From: Dermatophagoides farinae
Taxonomy: Eukaryota > Arthropoda > Arachnida > Sarcoptiformes > Pyroglyphidae
Length of the DNA: 64,000 nucleotides
Direction: 5' to 3'
Assembly: GCF_024713945.1 (NCBI RefSeq)
Contig: NC_134681.1
Location: 2,728,001-2,792,000 of the forward strand
How positions within the stretch are numbered: position 1 is the stretch's first letter; the number at the start of each line of letters is the position of its first letter. A program made the position numbers and the translations under genes. Of this stretch, positions 25,401-36,348 are shown in pieces. The notes beneath the pieces are model-generated. The model worked only from the letters and a program-made list of their open reading frames with translations. It had not been told where the DNA came from and did no database searches.

Positions 25401-27921
25401 ATCAACAACAGCAACAAGATTCATCTTCTAATTCCTTATTATTATTTCAATTCTCAAGTTTATTGAACCGGTATACAAGCAAACAACTCATACAGAGAGA
25501 AAGAAAGACAATTAATTGATCCATATGACCCAGCAACCACCAAACAAACAAACGAAAGAAATGGTCATATGATTCCCTATTGGGATTGATGCAAGATTGA
25601 TTCTCATAACACACACACACACACACACACACTGGTGTAGTATCGATACTCGAAATATGGAAAAATATAATAATTTCCAATTCAATGACCTTCGAAATGT
25701 GTGTATGGATATCCATCCTCCATATACATGATCATCATCATCGTGATGAAGAGAACAAATTATTTTCCGTTATACTTGAATGCAGCAAAAAGAAAGAAAT
25801 CTCAATATTAGATATTCAAGAAATGAGAGAAGAAAATCGAAAAAAATTGATTCGTGCCAATCTGTGTGGCTGACTGGCTGGCTAGCTGGCTTTCATTCTC
25901 ATCACAATATGGATAGAAAAGAAAGGAAATCATTCATTTTTTTCCTGTTCGGGAATCTTTCAATACAAATCAGGCCATCGATCGATCGGAATGGAAATAC
26001 AATTGGTCAACAATAACTGAGATATGGTGAGAATGGAAAAAATTTGGGAATTTGGAAAACAAAACAAAAAAACATTCGGATAATGAAATGCCATCCACAT
26101 AATAGACTGATGTTGAAATTTATAGTTTTTTTTTCTCACAAAACCACATATCATTATGGGAGAGAAAAATGAAAATGATGACAATACAACAATGACAGAA
26201 CAAGGTGTATCTATATAACATGCAGAAATTATGTTGCATACTGCATAAATCATAATTCATTGTCGGAACCGATCAAGTAGAAATCCTTGCAAAAGAGATT
26301 TTTACGATTTCAAAGTGAGAGTGAAAATGAAGATGAAAAGAAGTGAAAAGAAAATCATCATCATACTATAACGTTAACGATGCTTAATAATAACAACAAC
26401 TCCAGCAACAGAGTAAGCTGTTTCTGGCCTAATTCTCAAGTCTCAGACACACACACGAATATTCCCTTCGGTGTATCGCTTTCTTTTCTCACTTCATTCG
26501 ATTCAATTCAATTCGTAATCAAGTCGAAATTCATAAAGAAGCAAAGACACAAGAATCCTTCCGTCTCTCTCTCTCTATTTCTCTCTCTGTATGTGTTCCT
26601 GGATCAATGTGATATGAAAATGACTCAAAAGAATATAGATGAAAAATAATAATGCACAACGAAGTGAACATTCATCTTTCGATGTATGTGTAATTCATTC
26701 GGGACATTTACTTTTGATATCATATACACACACACAAATATAGAAAAGCTTTGAAGAATTCGAAATAAATGAATGGAACATTTTTGAATATGGATGCTAA
26801 ACACGAGTGGTATGCATCCATATTTAGGTCAAAATAAATTATCATCATCATTTTCTTTCGTCCTATGCATTTGTCATCAATAGAAATGATGGTGATCGGT
26901 GAAAGACAATCTTATGATTATCCTAGAGCCAAAATGATTATTTATGACATGGCTAAAACAAACAGAAAAATATTTGACACTCTTTTCGCTTGCTTTTCGA
27001 TGGATTATGAATTATGGCAGTTGCAGCCACGGAAAAAATGGAAAAATAAATCCCAACATTGATGCGAAATTGTTTGAAACAAAGTTCCAAATATGAAAAA
27101 AAAATCCAAAACCCTCCATATGTGAAACAAACAAGATGAATGTCCTCGTTAACCAAGTCATGAAAAAAACATTCACACATGAAATCTATCATCGTGATGA
27201 ATTTGTAAGACCAATCATTTTGATTCAATTTTTTTCTCACTTTTTTCACTGGTTCATAATCCTAATTCTTAGCATCCATATTTTTTCCCATTTTTCCTAG
27301 ATAAAAGTTTTTCTCTTATTTTTAGTTTACTGCCATTACCCCATTCTTCCATCACATACATACCAGAGGCCAGAAAAAAAGAATTATTTCTCACTCATTG
27401 CGGATAAAAAATGAAATGAAATGAACTTTGTCTTTCTTGGCAATAATAATTCTGCTAAGACATGATAATGATGATGATGATGATTATTATGATGATGATG
27501 ATGATGATGATGATGAATCGAATGTTGATAGCACACACACACACACACTCACTCATTTTCATGAGATAGCAAAACCAAAATCGAATGATGGATTCTTTCT
27601 CTTTCTCTTTCTCTTTGTGTGTGTTTTGAGTGATTCGAGGTAATTAAAATTTACTTCACGTATTTCATCGCCGTCTTATCTTATCACCTCCATTTTTTGT
27701 GTTTTTCTCATTTATTCATTCAGTTTCATACAGATATAAAATACATCTATCTATTAATCTTATTGTTGAAATCAACCTAATATTTTTCTTGGCCATGTTT
27801 GTTGTGACTGAATGATCAATTTGATTTTTCAAGCATTACTCATCTAAAGGCATCTATGACAATTGTTGTAGAGCAAAATGATGACCATAAATTAGAGAAA
27901 AAGTATTGAATTATATGTCTT

Positions 27922-27974
<53 letters not shown>

Positions 27975-30900
27975 CTCATGAATAGATCGATAGATGAATA
28001 CGATTTCGAAGATGATCCAATCATATATGCTCAGATACAACGAGAATCAGATGGTGAATCCAAATTGGTTAAATTTTTGGATACAATTCCAAGGTTTCAA
28101 TCGAAATTGACAAAAAATTCATCATTACAAAACCAACGGAAAATTGTTCGTATTGCGTATAACTTAGAATCACGTTCTACGAAACAACCCAATTGGTTTC
28201 AAATCGATTCTGAACGTCGATGTTTATCCATCCAACAGAAATTGCCACAAAATAATCAAAATGAAAACAATTCACCATCATCATCATCATCGGCAATCAA
28301 ATTGATTCCATTTGACCATATATTTAGTGGATCATTGCCGGAAAAACTTCGTTCAATACCTGCAACATTGTTGACCAAACCAATAGAATCATTTGCCAAT
28401 GGACGCCTGAATAATGCTGTGATTATTGCCATTGATGATTTTATCGATCAATGTTGTCCGATGTCGTCACCGACCAGCGCCGGATATTTGGATATCAATG
28501 ATCAACAGAAATCCAATTTGATAAATGAATTTCGTCAATTTGTTCATCGTGGTCTGATGATGCACTCGATTGCATGGATGTTCGATGCAATCAACAATAG
28601 AGTGGATGATGAATGTTTGAATGAATCGAATGTAAATCCTAAACTGTCACATTGTCATTCAGGCATCAATCACAATCGTGCCTACATACAATTATCTGCT
28701 TCGGCTTTGTTTCACCACAAAATCTATGATCTAATCGCCAATAATCGTTCATCATCGCCATCTCAATCCACATTGGTTGCTGTTGATCATGAAATCGAAT
28801 ATGAATGTGTCAATGCCAGACAAGCAGCCAATCATTTGGAACGTGCACTTGCTTTTCTAGAGCAAATCCATTTGAACCATCCTAATGGACAACGAAATGA
28901 TCATTTATTCGTATTTACCATACATTTATATCGTTATCAATTTGTGCCATTGGCAAATTCGAGGAAAAAATGTCAAGGTATGTCATTCATTCATAATCAA
29001 AACAATGTCACTTTCATGCCAATATGCGTTTCATATACCTACTAGCAGCAAGATTTGATTATTTTTTTAGATATGACACACAAACAGAAAAAATTAGATA
29101 AATGGGCAACACGTACCAAAACACTTATTCGTCGCCGTCTTCGTCATCATTATGATTAGAGGTAGTCGTCATCAGCAGCATTATTGCACATCCAACATGG
29201 ATTGGCAATGATTTTCTTTCTCTCTTTTCGCTTTTTTTCAAAGTGGATTAGATTCTTCATTTCGCATGATAATATAAAATCCTAAGCTACACACACTATA
29301 TTGGCGAATGAATAATGGATCAATGTAATACACAACTTGAAGTATTGGATGGAATTTATTTATTTATTCCAACATTAACAATGAAAATGGCTATGTTCTG
29401 AAATCGTTTCGAGTAAGAAATGGCAAAAGTATTTTGTAAATGAATGTGACAGCTGAAATTGAATTACATAACAACAACAACCGACGACGGAATCATTAGA
29501 TGAGAACGGCCAAATTTAGCTTGCATCGAATGTAGTAGTGATTATCCCTTTCCACCCAACAATAACAAACCCCATCGAAACCAATTTTCATTCGTGTGTG
29601 TGAAGCTTGTATTCAAGTCATAAACCGTATCGAATCGATTTTTCTCAGTCGTCTTTCTTTTCTTTTCTTTCGCCATAAACCAATTATTCATTCGATTCAA
29701 GTGTAGTAAATACTCACACACAAACACTTGGACAATGTTCGAAGCTAAAGGAATTTTTTATTGTTGTTGTTGCTTTTACTAGACATTCAAACGTTCGAAG
29801 GCCAATGGATCAGAACGGCTAATTAATTGAATCAATTAATTCAAACGCTGAAAAGATCCACCCCCGTAATCATTTTTTTCTTCACTCACTCTTATCACTG
29901 TTTTGTTCAGCAAAAAATTTGAATTAGCGAGTAAGAGATGACCAATAATCAACCGAATTGTTTGGTTGATGATGTGTGGTAGGCCTGGATTTGGATCCAA
30001 ATCGAACAACGGCAACAAGCATAGCAGCAGAAGCCATATTACTTTGTAGATTTCTTTTTTTCTTTCCATCAAAGTACAACCAATGTCTTTCATTTTTAAC
30101 GAACTTATCCTCATCATCACCATCACGATTGTAGTGGAGAAAGAATATTATCCGAAAACGAAACGGAACGAGAGTGAAAATCTTTCAAAAAATACATGTG
30201 TGACATGACGGGCTTTCCGTAAATAATGTGTGTGCAATCACTATAATGAGTTCATTGACGCCCGCATCATTTTTTAGTACAGTGGTGCCTCGATTATGCT
30301 CTACTTTGCCTTGACTTTGACGACAACAAAAGAAAAGAATCAGTTGAGATCCAGTTTCTCAGATCCAGAAAATACTTCATTTTCATTCAAGACTAGGTCG
30401 ATACAACATTGAAAACAACCAAAAACATTAACCAGGCACCCGTATTATTTTTTCACTTCGCTTTCGTTTTCTTGCTCGTTCTGGTTTTGGTTTCCGATTG
30501 TTTGGAATTTGCACAGAGATAAATTAGTTCAATTTTTCTATTTTTATTTTCAGTTGGCCATGATTTTTCAAAACGACATCTAAAAATTGGTGGCATATTG
30601 TGCAAGGCAATTTTCTTTTTTCGTTTATGTTTTGGTTGAAAAAAATTCCAGATTTTTTTCTATTTGCCAATTGGCCCAAAACAGACGATCTTTTTTTGTT
30701 GTACGAAAAGTGAAACACAACGAAAACGACACGAGTTTCGAATTAGAATCGGTAATAAATATTCGTTTAGACATATCATCCCTAAGTTTAAAGATAGCGA
30801 CTCGTGATTCTTTGACTTGGTGCTTGTGTTGGTCCCAGTGTATACTGATCCGAATTCTTCATTTACACCTACTTTTAACCAGATTCCATATAAATAGTTT

Positions 30901-33900
30901 GATCAAAGAGAGAGAGAGAGAGAGAACTAAAAAAAATCGATCCATTTGAATCGAATTTTCTTTTTTCGGCTTATTCAAACAATTTTTTCACTGCTTTATT
31001 TCAAATCAGTGAATTGAGTGAAACAGGAAAATTTTAAATTTTGCCCAACTCTATTGGATTGAAAATGACTTTTTCCTATCCATTCAAATACACTAAAATC
31101 GGAATTCTACAGGAAAATGGAAAAAGAAAAGTAAATCCAAATGTAAGGTCATTTTGAACAAAACGATTCTAAAATGAAATAAAAAGCACAAGAATTCCAT
31201 TCATCAGTATCAATGATTCTGGTCATTATCATCATCATCATCATCGAAATCTTTACTTGAAACATGACTATATAGGGGAACAATTGTTACATTCATTCGT
31301 TCATGTTTTATTCTTAATCTCTTTCAGGGTGTGCTGGTTGGCACTGATGGAACCATAACCATAATAGTATGAATGAGACACATTGTCAAATTGTCTTCAC
31401 ACACAAACACACACATTTGATTATTATACATTGTCCATGCAGTTATGGTACAGTAATGTCGAGTATCGGGCACCAATTCTGTCACGTTTATTATTGTTTA
31501 GTGTATATATCATAGACACACATAAAATTGATGTTGAAACGTGTTTGTAGCAATCCAAATGTATTATTTGAGCTTCGAATCTCAACGATCTAGTATGTAT
31601 AGTGTGTGTGTGTGTGTGTGTATGGATAAAGTTATGGAACTTATATTCACTTTTATTCGATGATGGATTTTATTCTCACTCAAACTCAGAGGAAAGATGT
31701 GAGCAATTAATAATCAATGTTGAAGCAGTTGAAAAAAGATCTTGGAAATGGAATAAAATCTTATAGGCAAGTAGAAAAAACAAACTAAATCTATCCAACA
31801 ATGCCGGCTTGATCAACGTGGTCAACGTCCTCGATCGCTTCAGTGCTTCCTTTTTCCTATTCTAGATTCGACTAATTTATCTATTCGATCGTTTCAATCG
31901 TGTAGCTGAGTCTGATCTCTCCAAGGATATAAATAAACAGATAAACAGACAAACAGAGTGAACAGAATGAACAAGAAAATTGACCAGAACAGAACAGAGA
32001 AACAAAAGAAACAAAATAAATAAAAGTGATGCTAAAATAGAATTGATTAGAATGTCATCGAATCATGTCGATAAGGACAACTAGAACATGGAAAATTGAA
32101 TTTGCTAGGAATAAATTGGGACGATAATAATCAGAATAATTCAATTAGTTTTAATTATACTTTCATATACGCTGAACAGAGAAATAGAGAATAGCCGGCA
32201 TGGCACATCCAGCATTCAACATTAGACAATTGAAAAATGGACAACATTATTGTCGAAGAAATTGTTTTTGTTTTTCCAACATTAGAACAGATCCATATCT
32301 ATGAATAATCAACATTGATATGCTAAGATTTCGTTGTCATCAATTCCAATCAAAGATGGCAAAAACAAATTTGGTTTGTTTGTTTTTCGGTTTAATTGAA
32401 TGCCGTACATTTGTATAATTTCATTCTAGCTACTAAATACAACCTTGTGGGTTTATCGGATGAAGACACTCAACATTGAATCGTCAACCGATATGGCATT
32501 CTGCCATATCGTAAATGCTCCATTTTCTTTATTTTAAATGAAAAAAGTTATCAGGTATTTTAGGCATAATCAGGTTAAATAACCGATAACCGAAATAACT
32601 TACCAAACGATGTGTAAATCATAGATCACGGGAACAAAAACACAGAAAAAATCATTCCAATGAATGCAGTCTTCAGGCAAGATTTCATCATCAAATACAC
32701 ACTCACACAGGCACACAAAATGAAAATCATGTGTGACACATGTATTATCACAATAATCAATTCGAAAAATTCGAATTCGAATTCTTTCTATGTTCTATTG
32801 AATGACTGCACCATCTATTGGATGCAAAAGCTGCAGCAACGTGTGCTGAGCTAGAACAATCAAAAAAAACTTTGTCAAATTGTCAAATCTACATACCACA
32901 AAATGCGTTTCTTTAGAAGCGGGTGTAAAAATTGCAGTTACTCACAAATGCTTAGCGTCATAAAGAGATAGATTTCAGATGATTGTCGGTTTGTTTTCGA
33001 TGATAATAAACTGTTGGCTTATTTTTTTCAAGCTTTCATTTTGTATGAGTTTGACAACCCACAAACACAAACACAACATCAAATTTTTCTCTTCTTTATT
33101 CCGTCGATGTTCAAGTGAAAAAAAAAAGAATCAAAATCCCCAAGGAATTGGTTTATAGACACAAGTTAGTGAATGCAAAAAAAAAATGAATGATTGCCGA
33201 TGAGAATCAAACAAAACAAAAAGAATTAAACGTTTCACAAGAAAAAACACAAAACATTGAGATGGTCTGCAACTGCAAACACTGTGAACAAAATTGAAAA
33301 AGTTAAACTTTGACAATAAAAACAAAATCAATGACTAATGACTAATTTCCAATGGTTTTTTCTCATTTTTTTTTTTTTTTTTTTTGGTTCAAAATTCTGA
33401 CCTATTCAGCAATCGAAAATCACAGCAAACTTTATCTGATCGATGTACCCCCATCATCATGTTCATCATCTACATCCCAATTACATCTGATAATGGCTGC
33501 ATTGTTTGCGCAGCAAAATTTAGCTCCATTCAGGTGAGAGTTTTGTTTTTGTAATGGAAAAACTAATTTAATTTAATTAAAAAATATTTTGCAATGAATT
33601 TCATTCAGTAAATCTAAAATTGCCAATCTATTCATGCGAGCATTGTCGAATAATGATCATAAATCAAAAAACACTAAAGACCAAATCAGTCTAACCATAT
33701 TGGCGAATCTGAAACCACATTGCCACCGACCAGAAACAATGTTGGAACGATGCGATCTAATTGCATCGATATCGACCAAAAAATGGCTTATGAAATTGAA
33801 TGGTAACCATCATCATCAGCAACAATCGAAACAATCCTCATGTAAATTATGTACATGTAAATCATCAAATGGTTAGTATGCGTTTCTGATAGAATTTTAA

Positions 33901-35997
33901 ACAATAAAAATAAAAATATGATGCTGACATATTCTGTATATTCTATTCATCATTTGTCAGCATCCAAAGATGTCGATCAGAGCTGTGCATCATCATCCGA
34001 ACAATCATTCGATACGGTCATTTCTCGCGATCATCATGATCAACGCTCATCATCATTCACAGCCAATTGTCCACAATCAATCAATGGTGCTGAGGTTGGC
34101 CAACAAATTGATGAAATGGACGAAAGCCAAAATGGCGATCGATGTCGTAATTTGAATGGAAATTTATTGGAAAAAAATAAATACCGACAACAACAACATC
34201 AACAAAGAAAATGTGATTATAGATGTTGTATTCACCATCATCATCATTCACAATCCAAACGTAATCCAATCAGACCAAAGTCAACGAAAAATTCTAGCAG
34301 TAGCCGTGAATCATTACGCATGATGATTAAACAATCAAAACGAAATTGTGATGAGAGTAATGATGATTGCAATGATGATCAACATCACTATCATCACCAT
34401 AATCACCATAAACAATTAGCCAAACGTATTCGTAATCGTAAACGTTCACTAATGAATGAACCAAATGGTTCCACATGGAGTGAAGAGCTTTGGGTTGATG
34501 GACCAAATCTAACAAAATTGAATCAACAACAATGTTCACATAGTTTGAATGAAAAGAAAAAATATCGTATCGAACAATGGATTTCGACAACTTGCAATCT
34601 AAACGGTGCTAATGGCTCGAAACGTATGCTCGATATGGTAAGTGCCATTTTGAGGATGAACTATTGTTGATTAATCGATAATCGATATACTCTTTCAGGG
34701 ATTCAAATGTTTGGATGATAATTGTTTTGCACAATGTAATCAACAAATCGATGATGAATGTCGCGATACGCTGAGTGATTGTGGTGATAAAAAAAGTGAT
34801 TTCTATGAGGAATACTATAACCTGTGGAAATTAAGTCCCAAAAATGGACGACCAAAAAAACCACTACGTCATTCGTATCGAAAACATGAGCAGTCGAATT
34901 GTTGCAATGAAATGTCGCTGAACATTAATCACATTGATCATAATCACCATCATCATCATAGTAATGGTGATGATGGCGATGCTATTCATAATAATAAATC
35001 GATTGATATGTCGAATGTTTGCGGCGAACCACAACCAACATCATCATCAGCATCGACGATGCTTAATCGTATGGCAGAACCGCCTAAACAATTGAAATTA
35101 GAACAATTCCTACAACAATTGTCTAAAATAACCGTATCGTCATCATCATCGTCATCGAAAGATCAACAACATCATCACCATTCGCAAACAAATTGTAATC
35201 GAAAATCAGAATTAATTGATAGCTGCCAATCTCAATTACACTCCCAACAGCAGCAGCAACCAGCGCCACCACAACAAAAACAACAATCACGACCATCTTC
35301 ATCATCATTAAAATCGTATGGTATGACTGAAATTGTTGAACATTTAAAACGTGGAAATAAAACCAGCGATATGATGGATACTGTAACCATGAATGAAGCG
35401 AATAATGCCACCGATCCATCACAAACGGGTAGCATGGAACGAAAAAATTCCATTTCATCACAACCGAAACAACAGCAGACAAAACAGCAGCAAATGGAAC
35501 AGAAAATGAAACGTAATACAACATCCACTACGACTAGTGGACATGGAACAATAAGTGAAGGCGAATGTTCATCCATTGCCAAGAAAACATCCTCCGTTTC
35601 CACACCCAGCTATGGATCAAATGGCGGAGGTGTTGTTGTTGGCAATGTTGGCCTTGTCGTACAACGACAACCAGCATCAAGTGGATATGAATCAACCGTA
35701 CAAGATGATGATGACGTCGACGATGATGATGAATTTGACGATGATCATCATGTCTATGATCATCATCATCACCACCACCACCATCATCATCATCTTGATC
35801 TTCAGAATTATCACCAACAGATAAAATGTCCAAATAAAGTGGCACCAAAAAACGGATCAACAATGGCCATTATGACAACTAGATCTGGATCAATCAAAAC
35901 AATGACCATACCAGCAGCAAACATTGCTCATCATGGCCATGTCGAGGATGATGACGGTCAATCAATATTTTGTTCATTCTTTTGCTGTGGCCATTAA
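13136..35997 (+). CDS. KIF26/VAB-8-type kinesin-like protein with degenerate motor
   Basis: Six coding exons join in frame: 13136-13416, 27986-28977, 33410-33533, 33609-33871, 33961-34637, 34699-35997 (1211 aa). Residues about 146-520 form a divergent kinesin motor. Recognisable pieces are FDHIF (203-207), NDHLFVFTIHLYRYQF (398-413) and SKLYLID (430-436), matching KIF26 segments of the type SHLLFTLHVYQYR and SRLHLIDL. After the motor, SSSEQSFDTVI (564-574) matches the KIF26-type SSSEQSCDTVI motif, and SSGYES (1106-1111) also recurs in that family (from memory). The Walker A loop GxxxxGK[ST] is missing, the switch I SSRSH is absent, and switch II DLAGSE is replaced by LIDVPP. It should therefore bind microtubules without ATP-driven walking, as known for KIF26 proteins, which act in cell and axon migration and signalling. 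The tail is long and rich in His, Gln and Ser (a run of about 12 His) and ends in a Cys cluster, CSFFCCGH. Exon 1 is the least certain part. Confidence 0.8.
18852..18874. repeat. (AAT)n microsatellite
   Basis: Uninterrupted ATA/AAT triplets follow a three-fold TATGCTATA repeat at about 18834-18853. Confidence 0.9.
25611..25632. repeat. (CA)n microsatellite
   Basis: Eleven consecutive CA dinucleotides inside the large intron. Confidence 0.9.
27466..27516. repeat. (GAT)n microsatellite, interrupted
   Basis: Two blocks of GAT/ATG triplets are separated by ATTATTAT. In one frame it would encode poly-Asp, but the frame has no other coding character. Confidence 0.9.
27926..27973 (+). repeat. (CT)n tract acting as polypyrimidine tract
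   Basis: About 23 CT units end 12 bases before the AATAG acceptor of coding exon 2 of the KIF26-like gene. It occupies exactly the position of the polypyrimidine tract bound by the U2AF large subunit. The frame running through it would encode Ser-Leu repeats, which I regard as an artefact. Confidence 0.8.
29071..29159 (+). other. Candidate alternative terminal exon of the KIF26-like gene
   Basis: A good acceptor (TTATTTTTTTAG) starts a segment that continues in frame from the donor at 28977. It encodes about 29 residues, Lys/Arg-rich, including KWATRTKTLIRRRLRHHYD, before a TAG. Use of this exon would end the protein midway through the motor-like domain, at about residue 453, with a basic tail. 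The segment has coding-like composition, but the phase match has a one-in-three chance of being accidental. Skipping to the exon at 33410 restores the full-length family-like protein. Confidence 0.3.
29160..33409 (+). other. Second large intron of the KIF26-like gene
   Basis: No supported gene lies between the motor exon and the exon at 33410. Features seen are a GA repeat (30908-30924), a GT repeat (31605-31621), and at 30285 a CAGTGGTGCCTCGATTAT motif that resembles pogo/Tigger transposon ends without a visible partner. A T-run of about 20 (33366-33385) precedes the 33410 acceptor. Confidence 0.45.
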
Positions 35998-36195
35998 ATG
36001 TTTGATATGAGATTGGATTTGTCTCTATTTTTTCAAACAAAATTTTCTCATTTCTCATATTGCCAATTATTGATTTATCGCCATCTCTCCTACAATCATT
36101 GGATAAAGAGGGAAAAAGACAAATTTCAAATTTCATTTTTTCTATGACTTTTGGATATTATTCATTATTCATTTTCATTTAATAATTCTTTTTCG

Positions 36196-36201
36196 AATAA
36201 A
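36196..36201 (+). terminator. Poly(A) signal of the KIF26-like gene
   Basis: AATAAA lies about 200 bp after the stop codon at 35997 and upstream of the end of the convergent ClC gene (stop at 36349). Confidence 0.5.
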
Positions 36202-36348
36202 ATCATTTTTTTTCGACGTTCAACAATTTTACCATCCAAATGATCAAACATTGATGAAATCATGAGAAAGAAAATTGATTGGAAACAAATAAACAAACAG
36301 TGAATAAATAACAAGGGATTGATAAAATCGGATTGTTTAAAATGACAA

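Larger units (their letters stand above)
13417..27985 (+). other. Large first intron of the KIF26-like gene (14.6 kb)
   Basis: A donor at 13417 (GTAAGT) and an acceptor at 27984-27985 (AATAG) bound an AT-rich stretch with no supported nested gene. It holds a GT repeat (14007-14031), TGCA repeats (15770-15785), an AAT run (18852-18874), a CA repeat (25611-25632), GAT runs (27466-27516) and many shorter simple repeats. Short frames inside show low-complexity composition. Enhancers may lie here, but none can be named from sequence. Confidence 0.5.

Noticed and set aside
27428-27643. Poly-Asp frame just upstream of the motor exon
   Set aside because: Derived from GAT and CT repeats. A donor-like GAGGTAATT follows, but no acceptor or conserved residues support an exon.
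27906-27985. Upstream Met-Ser-Leu repeat extension of the motor exon
   Set aside because: It is the CT tract in translation. An AG acceptor at 27985 in the right phase explains the exon start better.
30587-30949. 120-residue open frame in the kinesin-like gene's intron
   Set aside because: Ends in a GA-repeat-derived Arg-Glu run, has mixed low-complexity content and no recognisable motif.
35123-35863. Minus-strand frames of 109-133 residues opposite the last kinesin-like exon
   Set aside because: These are antisense shadows of the CAT/CAA/TCA-rich coding exon with no family resemblance.
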